From the NCBI GenBank assembly GCA_040389005.1, contig JAZKAS010000019.1, positions 1 through 13,468 of the forward strand: a stretch of 13,468 bases of DNA, given 5' to 3'. Of this stretch, positions 6,054-13,446 are shown in pieces. The DNA comes from JAGOUN01 sp040389005 (GTDB taxonomy: Bacteria; Pseudomonadota; Gammaproteobacteria; JAGOUN01). Positions within the stretch are counted from its first letter, which is position 1; each line of letters opens with the position of its first letter. The translations under genes and the position numbers were made by a program. A model generated the notes under the pieces. That model was not told the origin of the DNA. It did not search any database and saw nothing but the letters and a program-made list of their open reading frames with translations.

Positions 6054-6950
6054 ATGAGTTGGTTAAAGCGTTTGTTGCCATCAAAGATTAGAACTGAAGC
6101 GTCTAATGTCGATAAAAGAGGTGTGCCCGAAGGTGTTTGGTCGCGGTGCGTCAGTTGTACAGCAATGCTTTACGCGAAAGAACTTGAGAAATCACTTCAG
6201 GTCTGTCCAAAATGTAATCATCATATGGCCTTCTCTGCCCGAAAACGCTTATTAAGCTTTTTAGATGAAGGCAGCACCGTTGAGCTCGCTAAAAATGTGA
6301 TGGCGACCGATTGGTTAAAATTTAAAGATTCTAAAAAATATAAAGATCGTATCGTTGCCGCACAGAAAAAATCTGGCGAACAAGAGGCGGCTGTGGTGTT
6401 GAAAGGGCGGCTATTAGGCCTTTCAACCGTTGCATGTGCGTTTGATTTCGATTTTATTGGTGGATCCATGGGTTCCGCATTAGGCGAACGATTTGTTCAA
6501 GGCGTGAACGAATGTTTGAAAAGCCATTCCGCATTTGTATGTTTTTCTGCCAGTGGTGGTGCAAGAATGCAAGAGGGGTTGACATCGTTGCTACAAATGG
6601 CGAAAACTAGCGCGGCGTTAACGCGTTTGCATCAAGCCGGATTACCGTTTATTTCTGTGTTAACTAATCCAACGATGGGCGGGGTTTCTGCGAGTCTCGC
6701 GATGTTAGGCGATGTGATTATTGCAGAACCGAAAGCGTTGATTGGATTTGCAGGTCCGCGTGTCATTGAACAAACCGTACGAGAAAAATTACCGGAAGGA
6801 TTTCAAACCAGTGAATTTTTGTTGGAACACGGCGCGATTGATATGATTGTCGCGCGACATGACATGCGAAATGTCGTTGCACGATTAATTGCGAAATTAA
6901 TGAAACAGGATGCGCCAGTTTCTGAATTAATGGAATTAGCGGTGGCCTGA
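6054..6950 (+). CDS. accD: Acetyl-CoA carboxylase carboxyltransferase subunit beta
   Basis: With AccA it moves the carboxyl group from biotin on AccB to acetyl-CoA, making malonyl-CoA, the first step of fatty acid synthesis. The 298-residue protein has the N-terminal zinc ribbon with Cys32, Cys35, Cys51 and Cys54. The crotonase-fold core includes 'DFDFIGGSMGSALGERF', 'SASGGARMQEG', 'TNPTMGGVSASLAMLGDV', and 'PKALIGFAGPRVIEQTVREK'. Length and motifs are normal. AAAAGGG stands about 6 nt before the ATG. In relatives folC usually follows; here the SPOR gene starts 6 bases after the stop. With fabV elsewhere in the window, two steps of fatty acid synthesis are covered. Confidence 0.96.
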   Translation: MSWLKRLLPSKIRTEASNVDKRGVPEGVWSRCVSCTAMLYAKELEKSLQVCPKCNHHMAFSARKRLLSFLDEGSTVELAKNVMATDWLKFKDSKKYKDRIVAAQKKSGEQEAAVVLKGRLLGLSTVACAFDFDFIGGSMGSALGERFVQGVNECLKSHSAFVCFSASGGARMQEGLTSLLQMAKTSAALTRLHQAGLPFISVLTNPTMGGVSASLAMLGDVIIAEPKALIGFAGPRVIEQTVREKLPEGFQTSEFLLEHGAIDMIVARHDMRNVVARLIAKLMKQDAPVSELMELAVA

Positions 6951-6955
6951 TTATA

Positions 6956-7456
6956 ATGAATAAACACAGAATCGTTGGATTAATCGTGTTGATTGCTTTA
7001 GCGGTCATTGCTGCACAGTTTTTTATTAGTTATCAAAAAACTTATCCTCTGCAAACGCATCGCTCGCCACCGGTGGCGCCGTTAGAGGAAAAATCAATGT
7101 CTCCAGAAAACGCTCCAAAAGTGCAATCAACAGAAACGTTGATGGAAGAGCATTTTGATGCTGTGCCTGATAGGGTTGTTGCAACGCCTGCTTGGGTGGT
7201 ACAAATTGCAAGTTTAACCAATCAATCAAAAGCACAAGCATTGCTTGATCAGCTCAAATCACTCGGGTTTGATGCCTTTATTTTTAATTTATCGGGACAA
7301 GGTACATCGACTTTTCGAATTTGTGCAGGACCTTTTACAGATAGATCGCTCGCGATTACCGCCTTGAGCCAGATTCAAGAACGCTTGAAAATGACGGGCA
7401 TTTTGAAGCAATATATCCCTGGAGATGGAACGGAAACCAACGCACAACTAATTTGA
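6956..7456 (+). CDS. SPOR-domain protein, DedD-like
   Basis: A 166-residue bitopic inner-membrane protein: basic start MNKHR, one membrane helix (about 6-24), a Pro/Glu-rich periplasmic linker (25-78), and a C-terminal SPOR domain (about 82-153) with 'WVVQIASLTNQSKAQALLDQ' and 'FRICAGPFTDRSLA'. SPOR domains bind glycan strands stripped of peptides, which gather at the division septum, and DedD is a divisome protein in E. coli. The position between accD and cvpA is the usual place of dedD, once folC is taken away. It starts 6 bases after accD and lacks a strong ribosome site, so translation probably carries over from accD. Confidence 0.85.
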   Translation: MNKHRIVGLIVLIALAVIAAQFFISYQKTYPLQTHRSPPVAPLEEKSMSPENAPKVQSTETLMEEHFDAVPDRVVATPAWVVQIASLTNQSKAQALLDQLKSLGFDAFIFNLSGQGTSTFRICAGPFTDRSLAITALSQIQERLKMTGILKQYIPGDGTETNAQLI

Positions 7457-7474
7457 TTAATTTAAGGACACACC

Positions 7475-8017
7475 ATGGCAGCTCTTTTTAATTTATATGA
7501 TTATATCTTTTTTGCCTTCATTTTGTTTTTCACATTTGTTGGTCTTGCACGCGGTTTTTGGGTGCAATTTTTTGCAACTCTTGTATGGGGAGTTGGTGTA
7601 GTCCTTTACTATGAAAACAGCTTAACGTTTGAACAAGGATTTTTATCGCAGTATTTATCTATACCGGTTGCGCATTGGTTTACACTCGCGATTACGTTGG
7701 TCGGATGTTTTTTTATCAATTTCCTTATTCGATTTATCTTAGGGAGTATCTTTAAACTCAACGCATTCACTTTTTTTAATAAATTGGGCGGCTTGATTTT
7801 TGGTGCGTGTGCCAGCGCTATGATTGTGGTATTAGTGATTTACGCTGTTAATTCTTCAAGCCTGGGTAACGAATCAACCGATTGGAAAAAATCATACATC
7901 GTTACCATTATTACGCCTAAAATGACATCGTTTAAGGAGCATAATGACAATAAAATTACCCTCACTTCTTCCAATACTTCAGTTTCTCAACTCGGAAACA
8001 CCGTCGAAGTGGCGTGA
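7475..8017 (+). CDS. cvpA: CvpA family inner-membrane protein
   Basis: A 180-residue membrane protein with four hydrophobic segments (about 8-24, 28-46, 66-88 and 102-124), and the CvpA-type start 'NLYDYIFFAFILFFTFVGLARGFW'. In E. coli CvpA is needed for colicin V production and is linked to envelope stress tolerance; its molecular role is not settled. AAGGA lies 8-12 bases before the ATG. The last 24 codons overlap miaE in another frame, and the tail after residue 130 is hydrophilic and unlike the membrane core. In many relatives purF comes next, but it is absent here. Confidence 0.88.
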   Translation: MAALFNLYDYIFFAFILFFTFVGLARGFWVQFFATLVWGVGVVLYYENSLTFEQGFLSQYLSIPVAHWFTLAITLVGCFFINFLIRFILGSIFKLNAFTFFNKLGGLIFGACASAMIVVLVIYAVNSSSLGNESTDWKKSYIVTIITPKMTSFKEHNDNKITLTSSNTSVSQLGNTVEVA

Positions 8018-8564
8018 TGCAGCTATCAATCCACAGAATTTAAATACACTGTTGATCGGTCACGCGCTTTGTGAAAAAAAAGCCGCTTCTTCTGCGATTA
8101 GTTTAATGCACCGCTATTTTAATTACGGTGCATTAGTCAAGAAAATGTCACGACTCGCACGGGAAGAGCTAAAGCATTATGAATTGGTGCTCGCGATTAT
8201 TGCTCGTCGCAATATTCCCTATGAAAACTTGCCGCCTTCAACTTATGTTAATCACATGCGACATTATGTTCGTTCGACAGAACCTGAAAAGTTGGTCGAT
8301 GAATTGATTATTGGTGCAATTATTGAAGCGCGTTCGTGTGAACGTTTTTCATTGTTAATTCCACATCTTGATGAAGAACTTGCGACTTTTTACGCGTCAC
8401 TCTTAGCGTCTGAAAGTCGGCATTTTGAAGATTATCTAACGCTTGCGAAAATGTATTCTAAAGAAGATATTAATAAAAGGGTGGCGTTGTTTACGAAAAA
8501 AGAGTCGGAGTATATTCATGCCCCCGACTCTGCATTCCGATTTCATAGTGGTATCACGGAATAA
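7944..8564 (+). CDS. miaE: tRNA-(ms2io6A) hydroxylase MiaE
   Basis: A diiron enzyme that hydroxylates the isopentenyl group of ms2i6A at position 37 of certain tRNAs, using oxygen. The 206-residue helical protein shows the ferritin-like ligand set: Glu44 ('HALCEKKAASSA'), Glu75 and His78 (EELKH), Glu128 (EARSCERF), and Glu157 and His160 (ESRHFEDY). AAGGAG (about 7935-7940) lies close before ATG 7944, which makes this the real start even though it lies inside cvpA and causes a 74-base overlap. It acts after MiaA and MiaB, which are not in the window. Together with truA it gives this cluster two modifiers of the tRNA anticodon arm. Confidence 0.92.
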   Translation: MTIKLPSLLPILQFLNSETPSKWRDAAINPQNLNTLLIGHALCEKKAASSAISLMHRYFNYGALVKKMSRLAREELKHYELVLAIIARRNIPYENLPPSTYVNHMRHYVRSTEPEKLVDELIIGAIIEARSCERFSLLIPHLDEELATFYASLLASESRHFEDYLTLAKMYSKEDINKRVALFTKKESEYIHAPDSAFRFHSGITE

Positions 8565-8580
8565 TAGGGTTCTTTCCAAA

Positions 8581-8680
8581 CCCTTGTTGTCGTCATTGCG
8601 AGTACTCGAAGCAATCCATCCTGGTCCTATTTTCAGGATGGATTGCCGCGCTGCGCTCGCAATGACGTCCCTTGCGGGAC
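8581..8680. repeat. Long palindromic repeat (MITE/REP-like), full copy
   Basis: Nested perfect pairing is visible. The outer arms CGTCATTGCGAG (8591-8602) and CTCGCAATGACG (8656-8667) form 12 bp. The inner arms CAATCCATCCTG (8612-8623) and CAGGATGGATTG (8634-8645) form another 12 bp around a 10-nt loop. A third hairpin, GTCCC/GGGAC (8667-8671/8676-8680), follows. The left flank and outer parts match 313-372. Loose inverted similarity of the flanks (TTCTTTCCAAAC near 8568 and GTTTAGAAAGA near 8682) suggests a longer element with terminal inverted repeats. It lies between the convergent stops of miaE and fabV. No transposase is seen. Confidence 0.85.
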
Positions 8681-8717
8681 CGTTTAGAAAGAGTTCTAAT
8701 GCGTCATCGAACAAAAT

Positions 8718-8752
8718 GGTAGCCTCTTGTAGAGGCTACCGGCGGTTGCTAT
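8718..8752 (-). repeat. Hairpin repeat downstream of fabV, sister of the repeat in asd; possible terminator
   Basis: GGTAGCCTC (8718-8726) and GAGGCTACC (8732-8740) form a perfect 9-bp stem with a 5-nt loop. Read on the minus strand, the stem is followed by ATTTTGTT, so it could terminate fabV, whose stop is 15 bases away. The core 8723-8749 matches 2486-2512 inside asd at 23 of 27 positions. Confidence 0.7.
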
Positions 8753-8755
8753 CAT

Positions 8756-9949
8756 TTAATTAATCGATGGAATTTCGACTTCAACATTGACATCGGCATT
8801 ATAATCCACGCCATCAATCTCAAATCCAAACAAGCGATGGAAATCGCGTCGATAACCGGTGATATCTGAAATCGATTCAAGATTATCACTTGTGACAAGT
8901 GGCCAATCGCGATTAATTTCTGCTTGAATATTCGGTAACAATTCCCAATCATCTAAACGAATGCGATGTTCATCATCCAACGCGACTGGTTTATCTGAAT
9001 ACAATCTATCTTGAAACATGCGGGCCATTTGTTCGATACAACCTTCATGATTATTGTCCCGTTTCATAATTTTATAGAGTAAAGAAATATATAACGGCAC
9101 GACAGGAATCGCAGAACTGGCTTGTGTCACTAACGCTTTGTTAACAGAAATATAGGCATGACCATTAATCGCACTTAACTGTTGATTCAATTGACGGGTA
9201 ATTTTTTCTAAGTCTTCTTTCGCTTTGCCAATGGTTCCAGCACGATAAACCGGATACGTAATTTCAGGTCCGATATAAGAATATGCAATCGCTTTAACAC
9301 CATGCGCTAAAACGCCCGCATTTAATAATGCATCGATCCACAATTGAAAATCTTCGCCGCCCATAACTTTTACCGTGTGATCAATTTCTTCTTGAGTCGC
9401 GGGTTCAATGCTGATTTCACTAACCACGCCATTTATCACATCCACAGTTTTATTCGTGTAAGTTTTTGCGGTGGGTTTTAACACTGAACTGAATGTTTCA
9501 CCGGTTTTTGGATCGGTACGTTTCGGTGACGCTAAACTATAAATCACCAAATCAACACCGCCGTGCCAATCTTTTTTAATCAGATCAATCGTGTCTTGTT
9601 TAATTTGATCGGAAAACGCATCGCCATTAATGCTTTTTGCATAGCGGCCGGCTTTCTGTGCTGCAACTTCAAATGCGGCTGTATTATACCAACCCGCAGA
9701 AGCCGTACGTGCACCCGCAGCCGGTCTTTCAAAAAATACTCCAATCGTTTCAGCATCGCATGAAAACGTTGAAACAATTCTACTAGCCAAACCATAGCCA
9801 GTGGATGCGCCAATCACGAGTACTTTTTTAGGCCCGTTTACTTTTGGTTGTTTTTGCACATAAGCAATTTGTTCATTCACATGTGCAGCGCAACCCACGG
9901 GATGTGCTGTGGTGCAAATGAATCCTCTAATTTTTGGCGTTACTATCAT
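8756..9949 (-). CDS. fabV: NADH-dependent enoyl-ACP / trans-2-enoyl-CoA reductase FabV
   Basis: Reduces the trans-2 double bond of enoyl-ACP (or enoyl-CoA), the last step of each fatty acid elongation round. The 397-residue length is normal for FabV and longer than FabI (about 260). Visible are the N-terminal 'IRGFICTTAHPVGC', the Rossmann motif GASTGYGLASRI (47-58), 'FFERP' (72-76) after the second strand, where NADH is recognised, and the active site YPVYRAGTIGKAK with Tyr235 and Lys244 in Y-X8-K spacing. AGGA about 9 nt upstream supports the ATG. FabV proteins are generally insensitive to triclosan, in contrast to FabI. The gene is single and divergent from the small HTH gene, with its own promoter at 9984-10012. 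Confidence 0.95.
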   Translation of the reverse strand: MIVTPKIRGFICTTAHPVGCAAHVNEQIAYVQKQPKVNGPKKVLVIGASTGYGLASRIVSTFSCDAETIGVFFERPAAGARTASAGWYNTAAFEVAAQKAGRYAKSINGDAFSDQIKQDTIDLIKKDWHGGVDLVIYSLASPKRTDPKTGETFSSVLKPTAKTYTNKTVDVINGVVSEISIEPATQEEIDHTVKVMGGEDFQLWIDALLNAGVLAHGVKAIAYSYIGPEITYPVYRAGTIGKAKEDLEKITRQLNQQLSAINGHAYISVNKALVTQASSAIPVVPLYISLLYKIMKRDNNHEGCIEQMARMFQDRLYSDKPVALDDEHRIRLDDWELLPNIQAEINRDWPLVTSDNLESISDITGYRRDFHRLFGFEIDGVDYNADVNVEVEIPSIN

Positions 9950-9983
9950 GAGACAATCCTGATCGATGTTAACAAAGACGGCG

Positions 9984-10012
9984 ATTATAAAGGGAATACT
10001 TCAAGAGAACAA
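9984..10012 (-). promoter_or_regulatory. Candidate fabV promoter
   Basis: On the minus strand TTGTTC (10012-10007) and a perfect TATAAT (9989-9984) are 17 bp apart. Transcription would begin about 30 bases before the fabV start. Confidence 0.6.
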
Positions 10013-10047
10013 TTGTAAAGATTCTTAAGGAAATCTTAAAAAAACTG

Positions 10048-10075
10048 TTGCGCTCTTATAAAAAGTGGCTACAAT
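10048..10075 (+). promoter_or_regulatory. Candidate promoter for the small HTH gene
   Basis: TTGCGC (10048-10053) and TACAAT (10070-10075) are 16 bp apart. Just upstream, TCTTAA occurs twice, at 10023-10028 and 10034-10039, with an 11-bp period. Such spacing next to a -35 is typical of sites for winged-helix activators, but no regulator can be named. Confidence 0.45.
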
Positions 10076-10117
10076 CAAGGAGTTAGGGAAATAATAGTAT
10101 TGTCAAGGAGACATGAT

Positions 10118-10336
10118 ATGACCAGCCAAACTTTTGCACTTAGATTAAACACTTTATTAGATCGTTTTAATTTTCCACAAAGCTCGGAAGATCGTGAAAT
10201 AACGTTTAGCGAATATTTTCATATGCCACAAACCAAGGCGAAAATGATTTTAACGGGGATGTTTTTGCCGCGTTTAAGTATTATTGAAAAAATGGCGGAA
10301 GAATTATTTATTGATGTTGAAGAGTTGGTGGGGTAA
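10118..10336 (+). CDS. 72-residue helix-turn-helix (XRE/Cro-like) protein
   Basis: A small protein that seems to consist of one Cro/CI-type DNA-binding domain. A first helix 'FALRLNTLLDRFNF' (6-19) is followed by 'ITFSEYFHMPQTKAKMILTG' (28-47), which reads as helix 2, turn and recognition helix, and then by 'LSIIEKMAEELFIDVEELVG' (53-72), the usual closing helix of XRE domains. The start ATG 10118 follows AAGGAG (10104-10109) at 8 nt; a TTG at 10100 in the same frame has no such site. It may act on itself or on the divergent fabV; neither can be shown. No toxin partner is adjacent: the next element is a repeat and a convergent gene. Confidence 0.7.
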   Translation: MTSQTFALRLNTLLDRFNFPQSSEDREITFSEYFHMPQTKAKMILTGMFLPRLSIIEKMAEELFIDVEELVG

Positions 10337-10342
10337 TTTGCT

Positions 10343-10419
10343 AAAATCCCCCGCTCGCGAAGCGAGCGGCCCCCCTTTTGCAAAGGGGGCCGCCGAACTA
10401 CGTTCGGCGGGGGGATTTT
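10343..10419. repeat. 77-nt cloverleaf-like palindromic element
   Basis: An outer 8-bp stem, AAAATCCC (10343-10350) with GGGATTTT (10412-10419), encloses three perfect hairpins: CCGCTCGC/GCGAGCGG (10351-10358/10362-10369), CCCCCTTT/AAAGGGGG (10371-10378/10382-10389) and CCGCCGAAC/GTTCGGCGG (10390-10398/10402-10410). Each loop has three bases. Almost every base is paired, with only one unpaired C between hairpins. The right arm overlaps the stop codon of the outer-membrane-like gene. It resembles mobile REP-type elements, and it could terminate both convergent genes. Confidence 0.88.
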
Positions 10420-11932
10420 AAATCCCTTCCTGCAAATTCGTAAAATTAAACACAATCCCCGCATTATATGTTGTTGCATCTAATCCACCATTGATCGCAA
10501 TAATACGTCCTGTTTTTGCAATTAAGCTGATATAGGGTGTGACATCAAAACTAATACCCGCTTCTGGTTGATACACTGCGCCACTATCAACATCCATGCC
10601 GCCGCCGCCCGCCGCCCCGATCAACACATCGCTCATCAGTCTAAATTCATGCCACGCAGGTGTTTGTACGCCAGGACCAATCATGCCCGTTGCGTAACTG
10701 CCGGCATTGCCGCCATAAGCACTTGCGGCTTGGCCTTTAACAGAAAACGTTTGATTAATTTGTTTGGTGACTTCAATCACCGCCAAATCAATATTTTCAA
10801 TTTCACGTGAATTGCTTGAGCGTTGCGGATTGATATAGCGTTCTGTTTGACCGCTGATTTCCCAACCTTCAAAGGTATATTGACCATTGCCTACATCACT
10901 CGTAAAGGTTTGTGGTCCGGCATTGAAAAATTGATAATAAAGTCCGAGAGAAGCAAACGGACCCTCAAAATTGCCATTCGGTGCGGTTAAATATCCCCCT
11001 TCTAGCATTAAAGAAAAAGTGGGTACAAACGCATAACCAAGCCCTAAACTCGATTTATAAATAAGTCCCGTGCCTGTGTCCGTGCTACCACCACCGCCTG
11101 AGCCGATATCAGCTTCAATGTTATAAAAAAATCGACGGGTAAAATATTTTTGAACACCGAGCATCATATAAAAATCCATATAACCATTTTTCGAACTATC
11201 ATATGCACCTGCCGAAGATAGTCCTAAATAAATGTTAGGATTTAAAAATACCCCGCCTTTTGCACCGATGAGTTGCATTGTCTCATCAAGTGCATTGCCC
11301 TGAGTATCTTTAGAATTAGTGAGAAAATAATTTTCTTGGTACATGCCGATAAAAGTACGATAAAAATTAAGGCCGCGACTTGAGAAAACGCTGTCTAAAT
11401 CTGTCGTGCTATCGCCTTGATATTCAGGACTTCCAATCAATAAAGTGCCTGGAATAGAGAAGGTCAGTGCAAATTGTTTGTCGCTAATGCCATAATCCGG
11501 ATAATTCACATCAGAATATTCAACCCCTAATTCAAAATAACGAAAGTTATACGATAAACCGACATGGCCGCGAGACATAAAACCACTGGGATTTTCCACA
11601 ACATTTTGCCCGCCACCGCCGCCGGCAAAATAACCCGTATCTATCGATAAGCCTTTATAAATAGGATATTTAAATCCGCTATTCGCACCGATCACAAAGA
11701 GCCCGCCTAAATCGCCGCCCATCGCGCTATAAATAGAGGGGCCTAAATAAAAACCTTTGTATAAATTAAAATTCATACTCGTGCCTAATAGGCCTAAATT
11801 AGGATTGCCATCATCACGTTTAAGATCGTCATAGCTAAATTTTAAATCAGTTGAAATAGGGGCTAGCGAATATTGTGCATACAATGATGTATACGAAAAT
11901 AATAAAATTGCTATAAGAGAGTAGGATTTCAT
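10418..11932 (-). CDS. Outer-membrane beta-barrel-like protein with threefold internal repeat
   Basis: An exported 504-residue protein with no family I can name. Signal peptide: MKSYSLIAILLFSYTSLYAQ, with a likely cut after Ala19. The mature part is rich in Gly, Tyr, Phe and Ser, shows many alternating amphipathic strands, and ends in a strand 'AGIVFNF' shortly before the C-terminus, as in outer membrane barrels. Three units of about 145 residues can be seen (about 23-165, 190-336, 353-498). Each has a Gly-rich run (104-108, 279-282, 442-445) and similar strands before and after it. I chose ATG 11932 since it opens the signal peptide and has GGA upstream; an ATG at 11980 would put 16 charged and mixed residues ahead of it. 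A promoter is seen at 11960-11988. Confidence 0.75.
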   Translation of the reverse strand: MKSYSLIAILLFSYTSLYAQYSLAPISTDLKFSYDDLKRDDGNPNLGLLGTSMNFNLYKGFYLGPSIYSAMGGDLGGLFVIGANSGFKYPIYKGLSIDTGYFAGGGGGQNVVENPSGFMSRGHVGLSYNFRYFELGVEYSDVNYPDYGISDKQFALTFSIPGTLLIGSPEYQGDSTTDLDSVFSSRGLNFYRTFIGMYQENYFLTNSKDTQGNALDETMQLIGAKGGVFLNPNIYLGLSSAGAYDSSKNGYMDFYMMLGVQKYFTRRFFYNIEADIGSGGGGSTDTGTGLIYKSSLGLGYAFVPTFSLMLEGGYLTAPNGNFEGPFASLGLYYQFFNAGPQTFTSDVGNGQYTFEGWEISGQTERYINPQRSSNSREIENIDLAVIEVTKQINQTFSVKGQAASAYGGNAGSYATGMIGPGVQTPAWHEFRLMSDVLIGAAGGGGMDVDSGAVYQPEAGISFDVTPYISLIAKTGRIIAINGGLDATTYNAGIVFNFTNLQEGI

Positions 11933-11959
11933 AATCAATTCCATGATAAAATGGGCGTA

Positions 11960-11988
11960 ACAATAGCTTTTTCGCCTCAAGGTTTCAA
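11960..11988 (-). promoter_or_regulatory. Candidate promoter of the outer-membrane-like gene
   Basis: On the minus strand TTGAAA (11988-11983) and TATTGT (11965-11960) are 17 bp apart. The -35 lies over the ribosome-binding region of the divergent alr, so the two genes share a 61-bp control interval. Confidence 0.5.
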
Positions 11989-11993
11989 GAAAA

Positions 11994-13175
11994 ATGACAT
12001 TACAAAATATTCCTTATGCACATCCTGCTTGGGTAGAAGTAGATCTAGCACAGTTTAAAAAAAATATCGCATTAATTCGACAGTATATCCAAGGTCGGAA
12101 AATTTGTATCCCCATTAAAGCCAATGCTTATGGCCACGGATTAATTCCTATTGCAACTGCGGCAGTAGATGCGGGCGTTGATTATTTGGCTGTTTCTTGT
12201 TTGCAAGAAGCCGTGTTATTACGTCAAGCGAATATTCGGTGTGCCATTCTTGTGTTTGGCCCAATCTATCAAAATCAAGTTAAATATTTTTTGCAATACG
12301 ATTTGGAGATGACTATTTCATCTTTAGCAAAAGCACAATTTATTGCAGAAGTTTTTCATGAATTAAAACATCCACATCCTATTAAAATTCATGTTGAGGT
12401 AGAAACGGGTATGCAGCGTACGGGAGTTCGCATAGAAACCAGTGGTCCATTGTTCGATTACATTGATAAAAATAATTTTTTAAAAGTGCAAGGAATTTAT
12501 ACGCATTTGGCAACAGCTGATCATAAGCATGATCCGTTTGCTTATACGCAAATTCGTGCGTTTACCGTTTTCACAAGAAAATTAAAACAACGTTATCCCG
12601 ATGCAATTTTTCATATGGCGAATTCTGGCGGCGCACTTTATTATCCAGAATCTCAACTCGATATGGTTCGGCCTGGAAAACTAGCGTATGGATATTTTCA
12701 AACTGACCTTTCTTTAACGTGCCCCATTTTTTCTCTTAAAGCGCGCGTCTCCTATTTTAAAGTGGTGCAAAAAGGGCAGGGCGTTAGTTATGGACATCGT
12801 TTTATAACAACCGAAAATACACGTATTGTCACGGTGCCGATTGGTTATGGTGATGGTTATCGACGCGCGCTTTCCAATAAAGGTCATGTATTAATTCATG
12901 GTAAAAAATATCCGATCGTCGGTATTATTTGCATGGATCAATTCATGGTGGATATCGGACAAGATAGCGCCTACGTGGGCGATGAAATTGTATTAGTCGG
13001 AAAGCAAGGCAGTGAAGAAATCACACTTGGACAATTAGCATTACAGTGCGATACGGTTCCATCAGAAATTTTAGTAAATTTTAATGATCGATTGCCACAT
13101 TTATATCGAGAAGGCGATAAACATTATTGGGAATATAATGTATTAAATCAATCAACCATTAATCATGATAGTTAA
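11994..13175 (+). CDS. alr: Alanine racemase
   Basis: A PLP enzyme that interconverts L- and D-alanine and supplies D-alanine for peptidoglycan. The 393-residue protein has the PLP-lysine motif KANAYGHG with Lys42, 'VEVETGMQRTGV', 'GIYTHLATAD', 'HMANSGGAL', the second catalytic residue Tyr266 in 'GVSYGHRF', 'VPIGYGDGYRR' (282-291), and 'CMDQFMVDIG' with Asp315. This fits fold-type III racemases. Many gammaproteobacterial Alr proteins have about 355-360 residues, so this form is long, with an extra N-terminal segment and tail. AAGG lies about 12 bases upstream, rather far, and AAGA is nearer, so the start is likely but not certain. Together with asd it serves cell wall synthesis. Confidence 0.94.
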   Translation: MTLQNIPYAHPAWVEVDLAQFKKNIALIRQYIQGRKICIPIKANAYGHGLIPIATAAVDAGVDYLAVSCLQEAVLLRQANIRCAILVFGPIYQNQVKYFLQYDLEMTISSLAKAQFIAEVFHELKHPHPIKIHVEVETGMQRTGVRIETSGPLFDYIDKNNFLKVQGIYTHLATADHKHDPFAYTQIRAFTVFTRKLKQRYPDAIFHMANSGGALYYPESQLDMVRPGKLAYGYFQTDLSLTCPIFSLKARVSYFKVVQKGQGVSYGHRFITTENTRIVTVPIGYGDGYRRALSNKGHVLIHGKKYPIVGIICMDQFMVDIGQDSAYVGDEIVLVGKQGSEEITLGQLALQCDTVPSEILVNFNDRLPHLYREGDKHYWEYNVLNQSTINHDS

Positions 13176-13446
13176 AAATAAGCGTTTTTTCCTGTTTGTT
13201 CCTTATCCAATCAAATAGACAACTTTAAATACGCTGATGTAAGCATTATCGCACAAAATGATTGTTCTATATATTACATAAACAATAATTGTAAAATTTC
13301 TACGCTAATCCATTTACTTTCTGTAAAAAATATGAATAATTGCGCATGTAAATTACAGCTGGTCATTTTTTATATTAAGCTGTTTGGGTAGGGCATTAGA
13401 ATTTTAATGCTGTGGGAATTAACATCAAATTGGAGTGGATGTCACA
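13176..13446. other. AT-rich intergenic region with a near-palindrome
   Basis: I see no gene here. After alr there is a T-run (13185-13190) without a clear stem. An AT-rich stretch follows. GCATTAGAATTTTAATGC (13393-13410) is an 18-bp palindrome with one mismatched pair, a possible operator for the gene that begins at the right edge. Confidence 0.4.

Noticed and set aside
8443..8763. Open frames on both strands over the end of miaE and the repeats
   Set aside because: They run through palindromic DNA and the miaE coding sequence; their codons are explained by the repeats.
10118..10336. Antitoxin of a toxin-antitoxin pair
   Set aside because: No second small gene is adjacent in the same direction; next is a repeat and a convergent gene.
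10343..10419. tRNA gene, because of the 77-nt cloverleaf shape
   Set aside because: No GGTTCRA T-loop, no CCA-type end, no anticodon loop of seven bases; loops have three bases and the arms are all long and perfect.
10568..10810. Plus-strand open frame inside the outer-membrane-like gene
   Set aside because: A shadow of the minus-strand gene with no start signals.
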